A stretch of DNA of 64,000 nucleotides from Paraburkholderia phenazinium. GTDB taxonomy: Bacteria > Pseudomonadota > Gammaproteobacteria > Burkholderiales > Burkholderiaceae. Both the position numbers and the translations under genes were made by a program. This document shows positions 1-9,799 of this stretch, piece after piece; position 1 is the stretch's first letter, and every line of letters starts with the position of its first letter. The DNA lies in NCBI RefSeq assembly GCF_900142845.1, contig NZ_FSRU01000002.1, forward strand, positions 372,001 to 436,000, given 5' to 3'. The notes under the pieces were generated by a model that saw only the letters and a list, made by a program, of their open reading frames with translations, was not told where the DNA came from and searched no databases.

Positions 1-701
1 CGATGCGCCTCGGCATCCGCACGGCCACCGGCGACGCCGAAGGCGAAGCGATCGAGACGCGCGAGGTCACGTGCGACGAGCCGGCGGTCGTGGCGGCAAT
101 GGCGCGCTTTCGCGGCGATATCGTGCAGGTGCCGCCGATGTATTCGGCGCTCAAGCGCGACGGCAAGCCCTTGTACGAATACGCACGCGCCGGCCAGGTG
201 GTGGAGCGGGCGGGGCGCCCGGTGACGATTCATGTGCTCGAGATGCTGGCCTGCGCCTTGCCGGACGTCACGTTTCGCGTGACCTGCAGCAAGGGGACGT
301 ATGTCCGCACGCTGGCCGAGGATATCGGCGAAGCGCTTGGCTGCGGCGCGCATCTGGTGGCGTTGCGGCGCACCGGCGTCGGTGCGCTGACGCTGGAGAA
401 TGCGGTGACGCTCGATGCGCTGTCCGACGCTGCGGAAGGCGAGCGCGATCGATGGCTGCAGCCGGTCGACGCGTTGCTGTCGACGTTCCCGCCAGTGGCG
501 CTCGATGCCGAGGCGACACGCCGGTTTCTGCATGGCCAGCGGCTGCGTCTTGCCGATCTGATTCTGAGCGACGAGGCGGCGAATGCCGAACGCGTGCGAG
601 TCTATGCGGCAGACGGCCGATTGCTGGGCGTCGCGAAACTGGGCGAGGGCGTGTTGGCGCCGGAGCGGTTGGTGGTGACCGCAGAGACCGCGGGGACCTG
701 A
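1..701 (+). CDS. truB: tRNA pseudouridine(55) synthase TruB, 5' truncated by window edge
   Basis: Converts U55 of the tRNA T-loop to pseudouridine in the cytoplasm. The visible part begins inside the catalytic domain: the ATG at position 3 corresponds to an internal residue of the conserved stretch that precedes GIRTATGDAEGE, so the true start lies upstream of the window. Family motifs are present: PPMYSALKRDGKPLYEYAR (substrate-binding region), then SKGTYVRTLAEDIG, and a C-terminal PUA-like segment ending at a TGA. In related bacteria truB follows rbfA/infB, which would lie just left of the window. A strong intrinsic terminator follows directly. Identity is confident; only the N-terminus is missing. 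Confidence 0.95.
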   Translation, partial: MRLGIRTATGDAEGEAIETREVTCDEPAVVAAMARFRGDIVQVPPMYSALKRDGKPLYEYARAGQVVERAGRPVTIHVLEMLACALPDVTFRVTCSKGTYVRTLAEDIGEALGCGAHLVALRRTGVGALTLENAVTLDALSDAAEGERDRWLQPVDALLSTFPPVALDAEATRRFLHGQRLRLADLILSDEAANAERVRVYAADGRLLGVAKLGEGVLAPERLVVTAETAGT

Positions 702-726
702 ATAGCGTCGTTCCACGCGCAGAGAC

Positions 727-767
727 AAAAAAGGCGGTACCGCAGTGATGCGGTACCGCCTTTTTCT
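727..767. terminator. Intrinsic terminator shared by truB and emrB
   Basis: The arm AAGGCGGTACCGCA (731-744) pairs with TGCGGTACCGCCTT around a GTGA loop. It is flanked by an A run on the left and a T run on the right, so it can act in both directions. It sits between the converging truB (+) and emrB-like (-) genes. Confidence 0.9.
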
Positions 768-848
768 TTGCTGCGAGCCTGCCTGCTTCGAAGACGGTGC
801 GTCAAACACTGACTCACGCACCGTCACCTCGTGACTGCTTCCCTCAAC

Positions 849-2411
849 TCAGTGCGCCGCCGCCGCTGCCGCGCCGGCGTCGCCACCCGCACGCTCGGGC
901 CGCGTGATCCAGATCAGCGCAATCAGCGCGACGAAGATCCCCGCCGAGATGAAGAACAGATCGTTCACCCCCAACTGCGCCGCCTGTTGCGTCACCATGT
1001 TGTTGAAGAGGCCGTACGCTTGCGGCTGACTCAAGCCGGCCGCACCCATCTGACGAATCGACTGATCGAACACCGGGTTGTACGCATTGGCCTGAGCGGT
1101 CAACTGCGCGTGATGCATGATGGTGCGGTGATCCCAGGCGGTCTGGAAAATCGACGTGCCGATGCCGCCGCACATGATCCGCACGAAGTTCGACAGCCCC
1201 GACGCCGCCGGAATCCGGTTGCCCGGCAGGCCCGACAGCGTGATCGACACCAGCGGAATGAAGAACCCGGCCATGCCGATACCCTGGATCAAGGTGGGCA
1301 GCAGCAGCGAATAGGTGTCGACACCGGTCGTATAGCGCGAGCGCATCCAGAAGCACAGCGCGAACACCAGAAACGAGGCCGTGGCGATGTAGCGTGGATC
1401 GGTACGCGGCAGGATCTTGCCGGTGATCGGCGAGAGCAGCACCGCGAAAAAGCCCACTGGCGCCATCACGAGACCGGCGTTGGTGGCGGTGTAGCCCAGA
1501 TCGGTTTGCAGCCACAGCGGCAACAACACCAGATTGCCGAAGTAGAGCCCGTAACCGATCGAGAGCGCCACCGTGCCGCCGGTGAAATTGCGCCTGCTGA
1601 AGAGCGACAGGTCGACCACCGGATGCTCCGCGGTCAGTTCCCAGACAATGAAGAACGCGAGCGCAATCACCGCCGTCAGCGCCAGTATCACGACCGTGGT
1701 CGAGGCGAACCAGTCGAGGTCCTTACCCTTGTCGAGCATCACTTGCAGCGAGCCCACCCAGATGATCAGCAGGGCGAGTCCCACGCCGTCGATCGGCGCC
1801 TTGCGGATCACCGAATCGCGCTTGCGGAAGATCGCCCACGTGGCGATCGCGGCGACCGCGCCGACGGGGATGTTGACGTAGAAAATCCACGGCCACGAGA
1901 TATTGTCCGAGATCCAGCCGCCCAGAATCGGGCCCGCCACCGGCGCAATCAGCGTGGTCATGGCCCACATCGAGAGCGCCATGGGCGCCTTCGCGCGTGG
2001 GTAGCTGGCGAGCAGCAGGGTTTGCGACAGCGGAATCATCGGGCCGGCCACGGCGCCTTGCAGCACGCGCGAGGCGAGCAGGAAGGGCAGCGTGGGCGCG
2101 AGGCCGCACATCCACGACGAGATCACGAACAGGACGATCGACGCCATGAACAGGCGCACCTGGCCGATGCGCTCGGTGAGCCAGCCGGTCAGTGGCACGG
2201 AGATCGCATTCGCCACCGCGAACGAGGTGATCACCCATGTGCCCTGATCGGACGAGACGCCGAGGTCCCCGGAGATGGACGGAATCGACACGTTCGCAAT
2301 CGAGGTGTCGAGCACGTTCATGAAAACGGCGAGCGACACCGCGATGGTGCCGATCACCAGTTGCGCACCCTCTAACGGCGGATGAGGGATTTGCGCTTGA
2401 GCCTGAGCCAT
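849..2411 (-). CDS. emrB: EmrB/QacA-type (DHA2) drug efflux MFS transporter
   Basis: Inner-membrane proton antiporter of the 14-helix DHA2 group, expected to export hydrophobic toxic compounds through a tripartite complex. The 520-residue protein has the typical opening helix with VLDTSIANVSIPSISGDLG, then the GWLTERIGQVR loop between helices 2 and 3, and many further hydrophobic segments; the length is normal for EmrB. The start is the ATG at 2411, with a weak AAGG upstream. It is the last gene of a leftward operon (marR, outer membrane factor, emrA, emrB), 33 bases after emrA. The substrate cannot be read from sequence. Confidence 0.9.
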   Translation of the reverse strand: MAQAQAQIPHPPLEGAQLVIGTIAVSLAVFMNVLDTSIANVSIPSISGDLGVSSDQGTWVITSFAVANAISVPLTGWLTERIGQVRLFMASIVLFVISSWMCGLAPTLPFLLASRVLQGAVAGPMIPLSQTLLLASYPRAKAPMALSMWAMTTLIAPVAGPILGGWISDNISWPWIFYVNIPVGAVAAIATWAIFRKRDSVIRKAPIDGVGLALLIIWVGSLQVMLDKGKDLDWFASTTVVILALTAVIALAFFIVWELTAEHPVVDLSLFSRRNFTGGTVALSIGYGLYFGNLVLLPLWLQTDLGYTATNAGLVMAPVGFFAVLLSPITGKILPRTDPRYIATASFLVFALCFWMRSRYTTGVDTYSLLLPTLIQGIGMAGFFIPLVSITLSGLPGNRIPAASGLSNFVRIMCGGIGTSIFQTAWDHRTIMHHAQLTAQANAYNPVFDQSIRQMGAAGLSQPQAYGLFNNMVTQQAAQLGVNDLFFISAGIFVALIALIWITRPERAGGDAGAAAAAAH

Positions 2412-2444
2412 GTATGAGAAACCTTGTTTAAACGTGGCGCAGCT

Positions 2445-3668
2445 TTACATCGCCTTGGCAGGCGCCTTCGTGTCGTGGTCGGCCGATTTCTGGGCACCAC
2501 CGTTCGGGCCGGCGTTTTCAGCAATCACGCGGGCGATCTCGGCGTCGGCCTCGTCGCCGTACTTGTCGAACACGTTGGTCTGATACACCGTGTTCTGTGC
2601 GTCGCCCAGCTGGCCGCCGCTTTCGTCCTTGATGCTGACGTCGACGTTCATCGACAGGCCGATGCGCAGCGGATGCTTTTCGAGCTCTTGCGGATCAAGC
2701 TGGACCCGCACCGGCAGGCGCTGCACGACCTTGATCCAGTTGCCCGTCGCGTTCTGCGCCGGCAGCAGCGAGAACGCCGAGCCGGTGCCGGCCGAGAAGC
2801 CGACCACCTTGCCGTGGAACACCACCGACGAACCGTACACGTCGGCGGTCAGTTCGACCGGCTGGCCGATGCGCATGTGCTTCAGTTGCACTTCCTTGAA
2901 GTTGGCGTCGACCCACACGCCGTTCAGCGGCACGACCGCCATCAGCGGGTTGCCCGGCGAGACGCGCTGACCCACCTGCACCGAGCGTTTCGCGACGTAG
3001 CCGGTGACCGGCGCCGGCAGCGTGTTGCGGGCATTCGCGAGGTACGCGTCGCGCACCTTGGCGGCAGCCGCTTCGACGTTCGGGTGATCGGCGATCGTCG
3101 TGTTGGCGGTCAGCGCGCGGTTCGACGCGAGCTGCTGTTTGGCGGCGTCGAGCGCGGCCTGGGCGCTCTTCACGGCGTCGCGGGCGTGGGAGATTTCTTC
3201 CTGCGACACGGCGCCGGTCTGAGCCACCGTCATACGGCGGCGCAGGTCGTCCTGGGCGCGCGACAGATCCGCCTCGCGCACTTCAACCTGCGCCTGGTAC
3301 TGGTTGTCGTCGGCGAACAGTCCGCGCACCTGACGCACGACCTGGCCGAGATTGGCTTCCGACTGTTGCAGCGCGACGCGCGCATCGGCCGGATCCAGCA
3401 CGACGACCGGATCGCCCGCCTTGACGGTCTGGGTGTCGTCGGCATTGACCGCGATGACCGTGCCGGTGACTTGCGGCGTGATCTGCACCACGTTGCCGTT
3501 CACATACGCGTCGTCAGTCGACTCGTGGAAGCGCGCAACGAGGAAGTAGTACAGCCCGTAGGCGATCGCGGCAATCAGGATCACGATGACGAGCAGCGTC
3601 ATCATGCGCTTGCGTTTGCCGTTGTTCGCCGGTTGTGCGCTGGCAGCGGGTTGCTGGGGGGTGCTCAT
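2445..3668 (-). CDS. emrA: EmrA/HlyD-family membrane fusion protein
   Basis: Periplasmic adaptor that links the EmrB-like pump to the outer membrane factor encoded next to it. After a short basic cytoplasmic N-terminus (residues 1-25) there is one membrane anchor (about 26-45). The biotinyl/lipoyl-like halves follow (STDDAYVNGNVVQITPQVTG and later APVTGYVAKRSVQVGQRVSP), separated by an alpha-helical hairpin of about 150 residues. Start ATG at 3668 is preceded by CGGAG. The 407-residue length is normal. Its place between the outer membrane factor and the pump makes the tripartite role very likely. Confidence 0.92.
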   Translation of the reverse strand: MSTPQQPAASAQPANNGKRKRMMTLLVIVILIAAIAYGLYYFLVARFHESTDDAYVNGNVVQITPQVTGTVIAVNADDTQTVKAGDPVVVLDPADARVALQQSEANLGQVVRQVRGLFADDNQYQAQVEVREADLSRAQDDLRRRMTVAQTGAVSQEEISHARDAVKSAQAALDAAKQQLASNRALTANTTIADHPNVEAAAAKVRDAYLANARNTLPAPVTGYVAKRSVQVGQRVSPGNPLMAVVPLNGVWVDANFKEVQLKHMRIGQPVELTADVYGSSVVFHGKVVGFSAGTGSAFSLLPAQNATGNWIKVVQRLPVRVQLDPQELEKHPLRIGLSMNVDVSIKDESGGQLGDAQNTVYQTNVFDKYGDEADAEIARVIAENAGPNGGAQKSADHDTKAPAKAM

Positions 3669-3723
3669 TGATATGCTCCGTATTCTCTCAATCTGCGTCG
3701 TTTATTCGGGTGGGCATTCGGAT

Positions 3724-5289
3724 TCAGTTCGCTGCCGCTGCTTGTGTGGTCTGCGTTGCGGGTGCTGCCTGTGCTGCCGGCGCCGCCTGGCCCGCAGGCA
3801 CCGCGGACGCGCCGGCCGGTGCATCGGTCGGCACCACGAGACCGGTCTGGGTGGCGTCGAAACCGCCGCCCAGCGCCTTGATCAGGCCGATCTGCAGGTC
3901 GCGGCGGCGCATCTTCAGGTTCGTCACCGTCTGTTCGGCGGCAAGGCGATTCTGGTCGGCGGTCAGTACCTGCAATTGCTCCGAGAGGCCGGCCTTGTAG
4001 CGGATCACGGCCAGCTGGTAAGCCTTGGTCGACGCGTCGAGTGCGCGCTGCGCGTCGCCCGACTGCTGGTCGATCGAGCGGATCGAGGTGATCTGCGTGG
4101 CCACATCCGACAGCGCGTTGATCAGCGTCTGGTTGTAGTTCGCCACGTCGAGGTCGAAGTCGGCGTAGCGGCCCTTCAGCTGCGAGCGCAAGGCGCCGGC
4201 GTCGAAGATCGGCAGGTGAATGGCCGGCCCGAGCTGCATGTTACGGCTCGATGCCGTGAGGAATTTGCCCCAGCCGAACGCATCGAAACCGAGACCGGCC
4301 GACAGGTTGATGTCCGGGAAAAACTCCGCCTTGGCTTCCTTCACGTCATGCATCTCGGCTTCGACCTGCCAGCGTGCGGCCACGATATCCGGGCGGCGCG
4401 ACACCAGATCGGCAGGCACGTTGTCCGGCAGCGTGACCACGTTGCCGGCCGTCAGAACCGGCTTGGCGATCTGCAGCCCACGATCGGGCCCCTTGCCGAG
4501 CAGCGCGCCGAGCTGGTAGCGCACGGTGGTGATCTGGCCGTCGAGGTCGGTCAGGTTGGACTGGCTCGTGGCAATGTTGCCGTTCGCCGTCTGCCGCTCG
4601 ACATTGGTGTCGAGGCCGGCGAGAACGCGGCCATTGGTGATCCGGCCGATATCCTGGCGGTTGGCGATTTCGCGCGCGGCGATGTCGCGCAGCGCGTACA
4701 ACTGCGCGAGCTGGTTATAGGTGCTGGCGACCGACGCCGCGAGCGTCACGCGGGCCTGCTGCATGTCCGCTTCGGCGGCTTTTTCCTGCGACACGGCCTG
4801 GCCGAGGCGCTCGCGGTTCTTGCCCCACAGGTCGAGATCCCACGAGGCGCTCGCCAGCACGTTGTTCTCGCTATACCAGGTGCCGCCGTAGGGCGGCGGA
4901 TAGATCGAGTTGGTCGAGAAGATCTCGCGGTTCCACGAATAGCTGCCGTTGACCTTCGGATAGAGCGCCGAGCGCGAGCTTTCGATGTACGACGAGGCCT
5001 TGGCGAGGCGCGCCTGCGCCTGGGCGATCGACGGGCTGCCTTCCAGCGCCTCCGCGATCAGTTGAGGCAGTTGCGGGTCGCCGAACTGGTTGGCCCAGTC
5101 GAGCGACGGCCACTGGCCGCCCTGCGCCGGCAGGCTCTGGCTGGATTCGTACTGCGCCGGCGACGACATCTGCTTGTCGCTCTTGATACCGATGTAGTTC
5201 GCGCACCCCGTGAGGGCGAGCGCCGCCACCGCTGCGGTGACGGCGGCCCGGCACGACAGCGCGGGCGCGGACAGGGAAAGGGATTTCAT
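3724..5289 (-). CDS. NodT/OprM-family outer membrane efflux lipoprotein
   Basis: Outer-membrane channel of the tripartite pump. The N-terminal signal peptide ends in the lipobox LTGC (Cys at about residue 29), so the mature protein is lipidated. The body carries the two OEP repeats typical of TolC-like channels, with motifs such as ASWDLDLWGKNRERLGQA and LLGKGPDRG, and VSRRPDIVAARWQVEAEM in the second repeat. A low-complexity Ala/Pro/Gln tail of about 40 residues closes the protein. Start ATG at 5289 has AAAGAG upstream. It lies 55 bases before emrA in the same direction, so it is an operon member. Confidence 0.92.
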   Translation of the reverse strand: MKSLSLSAPALSCRAAVTAAVAALALTGCANYIGIKSDKQMSSPAQYESSQSLPAQGGQWPSLDWANQFGDPQLPQLIAEALEGSPSIAQAQARLAKASSYIESSRSALYPKVNGSYSWNREIFSTNSIYPPPYGGTWYSENNVLASASWDLDLWGKNRERLGQAVSQEKAAEADMQQARVTLAASVASTYNQLAQLYALRDIAAREIANRQDIGRITNGRVLAGLDTNVERQTANGNIATSQSNLTDLDGQITTVRYQLGALLGKGPDRGLQIAKPVLTAGNVVTLPDNVPADLVSRRPDIVAARWQVEAEMHDVKEAKAEFFPDINLSAGLGFDAFGWGKFLTASSRNMQLGPAIHLPIFDAGALRSQLKGRYADFDLDVANYNQTLINALSDVATQITSIRSIDQQSGDAQRALDASTKAYQLAVIRYKAGLSEQLQVLTADQNRLAAEQTVTNLKMRRRDLQIGLIKALGGGFDATQTGLVVPTDAPAGASAVPAGQAAPAAQAAPATQTTQAAAAN

Positions 5290-5341
5290 CGCTCGACTCT
5301 TTGCGTGTGAGTGGAATGTAATGATGGACGCTGCAATCAGT

Positions 5342-5872
5342 CTATGACGATTTGCCGTCGGGATTTATTGTCGTGTCACGGGTTATGCCCGATAGATCGC
5401 AGCCGCTATTGCTCAGGACGCGGCGCAGCATGCTCTTCAGAAAACCGACTTCTTCCGGTGTGAACCCCGACAGCAGGTTGTCGGTCACGCTGTTGAAGAT
5501 GGCCGGCATACGTACCGCAATGTCCCGGCCTTCCGGTGTCAGCGCGAGCCGTACGACCCGCCGGTCTTCGATGCTGCGCACCCGGGTGAGCAGGCCGCGC
5601 TTCTCCAGCCGGTCCACCAGACGGGTCACAGCGCTGGCGTCGATGCCGTATTCACGGGCCAGTTCCGCGGCAAGCAGGCACTTGCCGCTCGCTACCATGA
5701 ACAGGATGCTGGCCTGCTGGCTGGTGATGCCGAGCTCGGCCATGGTGCGCTGGGTGACGAGGCCCGCCATGGTCGATCTCGTACGTGCAATCAGATAGCC
5801 GACGCTTTCGCCTAGCTGATAGGCGCTGATTTCCGGCGGTGACGTAGAGGTCTGATCCGTCATGATTCTCAT
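5342..5872 (-). CDS. MarR-family transcriptional regulator of the efflux operon
   Basis: Winged-helix DNA-binding repressor, 176 residues. The MarR core is clear: LAREYGIDASAVTRLVDRLE is the recognition helix region, followed by the wing with RSIEDRRVVRLALTPEGRD. It is the first gene of the leftward efflux operon, so it probably represses its own promoter and the pump, with release by a pump substrate; this regulatory role is inferred from position. The start may be the ATG at 5872 or the one at 5863, and neither has a strong ribosome site. The leader from the predicted promoter is short. Confidence 0.88.
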   Translation of the reverse strand: MRIMTDQTSTSPPEISAYQLGESVGYLIARTRSTMAGLVTQRTMAELGITSQQASILFMVASGKCLLAAELAREYGIDASAVTRLVDRLEKRGLLTRVRSIEDRRVVRLALTPEGRDIAVRMPAIFNSVTDNLLSGFTPEEVGFLKSMLRRVLSNSGCDLSGITRDTTINPDGKSS

Positions 5873-6248
5873 GCGATTGCAATGGTTGACTAAGCAGGAT
5901 TATAAGGGCCGGTTAGTTGACGCGGCAAGCGTTATTGCAGCTTAGGTAAGGATCCTTAGTCACTCAAGCTATTAAATAGACGGCATCTTTGTGCGAGACT
6001 CGGGCCGGCAGGGCCGTCCGCACGGGCCCTCAGGGCAGGTGGTTGGGGTGAGGAAATGAAAGGCAGTCTGTCAGGCGAGGGGTGTGCCGCGGTGCGGGCA
6101 GGCAGGGGTGGCTGACGGCGAGTAAGGGAATACCAGAGAACCTTAATCTGCGCGTGCTACAATATTGGGTTCCCAAAAGTGCGCTTTGGGCTTTGTTGGC
6201 TTTGTACACAATGCTGCAGCTGGCGCACTCAACTGTCTTCAGGTTCCT
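5873..6248. other. Divergent intergenic region between marR and typA
   Basis: No gene is seen here. It holds the marR promoter on the left and a perfect 12-base palindrome TAAGGATCCTTA at 5947-5958, a possible operator. On the right, a TACAAT at 6158-6163 is a plausible -10 for typA, with no convincing -35. The typA leader would be about 80 bases. Confidence 0.5.
5899..5928 (-). promoter_or_regulatory. Candidate sigma-70 promoter of the marR-efflux operon
   Basis: On the minus strand a perfect TATAAT (plus-strand 5899-5904) is preceded after 18 bases by TTGCCG (5923-5928). Transcription would start about 20 bases before the marR ATG. Sequences resembling GTTGACTAA and GGTTAGTTGAC flank the -10 element and could be MarR half-sites, but the repeat is imperfect. 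Confidence 0.55.
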
Positions 6249-8075
<1,827 letters not shown>

Positions 8076-8136
8076 GCGTGTGCCGGGCGCGTCGAGGCAG
8101 GTTTTTTCTGACTTCAACGCCGCGGTTTGTATGAAC

Positions 8137-8174
8137 AAAAAAGCCGTTCCGGGCATGCCCGGAACGGTTTTTTG
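8137..8174. terminator. Intrinsic terminator between typA and the C58 protease gene
   Basis: A perfect stem AAGCCGTTCCGGGC paired with GCCCGGAACGGTTT, with an A run to the left and a T run to the right. It can serve typA on the plus strand and the converging minus-strand gene. Confidence 0.9.
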
Positions 8175-8215
8175 TTTAGTGGTTCATGCCGGACTCCTTC
8201 GCCCGGTCAGTTATC

Positions 8216-9262
8216 CTAGTTGGTCGACGACGCTCCTCGCTTGAGCTCAATATGAGGGGGGGCGGAGAGATTAGGCTCGGGAAGCATTCTGTCAGGGGCA
8301 GGGACCGTAAGTGTTTGAGGTAGTGCAGCCCAATTGCTCGAATTGGGCGGATTAAAAAATGACACGCTGTCCGGCGCAGCACCGTCGCCGATCTCGGAGA
8401 AAGCTGAATCCATATATTGTCGCAAGGCGGTTTCCATTCGGTCCTGATTCTCGTAGGTGAACACACCGTTGTTCGGGTCGAAGATGGCATACCGCGCTGG
8501 GGCCGAGCTTCCGTGGGCGCCTGCCTCCTCGGGAAGCCGCTGTACCATCAACGCGTGACCGTTAATCGGTGGCTCCATCGCCTCGGCGGGTTGAATGGAC
8601 GCGTGTATCAATGCGAGGCCCCCCGGAGGCATATTGCGCATGCTGCTCATAAGGCCATCTATGCGCCCGGTACGCGGCGTTAACCCGTCCGCATTGAAAA
8701 ACGAGGTAGAGGAAAGGCGGTAATTCGTTAGTCCGAGGTTGGTTGGGCTGTCCTGGAATGACTCGATATTGTGGTAGAACTGTTCTGCGTCCGCTTTGTG
8801 GCTACTCTTCATATCGGTGTTCATGCTGCGGACCGCAGTTGGCAAGTCTGCCGTTCCCCCAGTGATGCCATAGTTGCGGTCGATGCGACGCATCGCGTCG
8901 CGAACGATGCCTTCGCATAATCCTTTCCCTTCGGTGCCTCGGGTCTCTGCGCGGTCGTTTTGATCGAATTTGACGTACGACGTACTGCCGTCCTTGAGAG
9001 CGTCGCCGCCTCGACATTCCCGAAACTCCGATCGCGCGCACGCTCCTAGTACACCGCCGCGCTTTCCCCGGCTCTGCGTGTCGCCTTTGGCCGCGTAGTG
9101 TCGCTGGTCATCTCGCCCCGCTGCAAACTGAAGCGGGGTGTCCGATTCTGCGAACATTCTCGGCTGACCCCGCTGCGCTAGCGCGGACTGCAGCCCGTCG
9201 GCGCGTGTGTCCTGGGGTAGGGTTCCGACAGAAGTGCTCGTGTATTGGGAAGTGAGTTCCAT
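8216..9262 (-). CDS. Candidate YopT/AvrPphB-type (peptidase C58) cysteine protease effector
   Basis: 348 residues, no signal peptide, Ser/Thr/Gln-rich polar N-terminus as in type III secreted proteins. Three motifs match the catalytic triad regions of family C58 in the right order: Cys116 in GKGLCEGIVRDAMRRI, His236 in INGHALMVQR, and Asp262 in RYAIFDPNNGVFTYEN. Spacing of 120 and 26 residues is close to the pattern I recall for YopT and AvrPphB (about 115-120 and 15-16), apart from a longer His-Asp loop. The start is well supported by AGAAGGA 8 bases upstream. The G+C is visibly lower than in the flanking core genes typA and odhA, and the gene stands alone between a terminator and the odhA promoter region, which suggests acquisition. 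No secretion genes or chaperone are nearby. The fold is a motif-based call; delivery into a host is inference. Confidence 0.6.
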   Translation of the reverse strand: MELTSQYTSTSVGTLPQDTRADGLQSALAQRGQPRMFAESDTPLQFAAGRDDQRHYAAKGDTQSRGKRGGVLGACARSEFRECRGGDALKDGSTSYVKFDQNDRAETRGTEGKGLCEGIVRDAMRRIDRNYGITGGTADLPTAVRSMNTDMKSSHKADAEQFYHNIESFQDSPTNLGLTNYRLSSTSFFNADGLTPRTGRIDGLMSSMRNMPPGGLALIHASIQPAEAMEPPINGHALMVQRLPEEAGAHGSSAPARYAIFDPNNGVFTYENQDRMETALRQYMDSAFSEIGDGAAPDSVSFFNPPNSSNWAALPQTLTVPAPDRMLPEPNLSAPPHIELKRGASSTN

Positions 9263-9799
9263 TTGCTGATCCTTCTAAAGTAAAAAATGCATACAGACCG
9301 ACTGCACGCAACCCGACAGCGGGGCCGACTGTTCGGCGCCTGTGAGCGCCAATCCCGCAGCCGTGTTGCGTAGAGCTAGTGTGAGCAAATGGCTGCGGGC
9401 GAGGTGTTGAATAGATAGGGTGGAGAAGCAGTGGGGCCGATCTGGACGCGAACGCGGGGCCTGCATCCAGACGTAGGTGGATGCAGGCGTACAGCGTTGA
9501 TTGCTTGGGAAGAAGTTCGCTGGTGCAGCGCAACAGGCGCCGCCCCGGTGCCATTTTGAGATTTGCAGAACAGTATTGCGCGCTTTGTGAAGGTGGCTGA
9601 AAGCCTGTTGCGGCGGGCCTTTGCGGCGCTGTGTCTGCTATCTGCACTATCTGTTATGTGATATGCTTCCGCGGATGCAAGTTAAGGTCCTTCCAAGCAA
9701 GACTTGATTCGCGCAATCCGCCAAACGGTCAGGCCGTGTCGCGGAAGGTTTCGGTAACCCGCTATTTCTCGAGAAACTCGAAGAAAGGTGAGCGTAAAA
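9263..9799. other. Divergent intergenic region upstream of odhA
   Basis: No convincing gene in either direction; the short frames here lack ribosome sites and family features. It must contain promoters for the protease gene (left) and the odh operon (right). A perfect 12-base palindrome TTTCTCGAGAAA lies at 9765-9776, just before the odhA ribosome site AGAAAGG. I looked for a TTCG-N16-TTCG (PIP/hrpII-type) box for the protease gene and did not find one. Confidence 0.5.

Noticed and set aside
831..2375. Plus-strand frame opposite emrB (514 residues)
   Set aside because: Arg/His/Gln-rich low-complexity product with no recognisable domain; emrB on the other strand is clear.
9263..9500. PIP/hrpII (TTCG-N16-TTCG) box before the protease gene
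   Set aside because: Only one matching half-site exists upstream on the minus strand at the needed spacing, so type III co-regulation is not shown.
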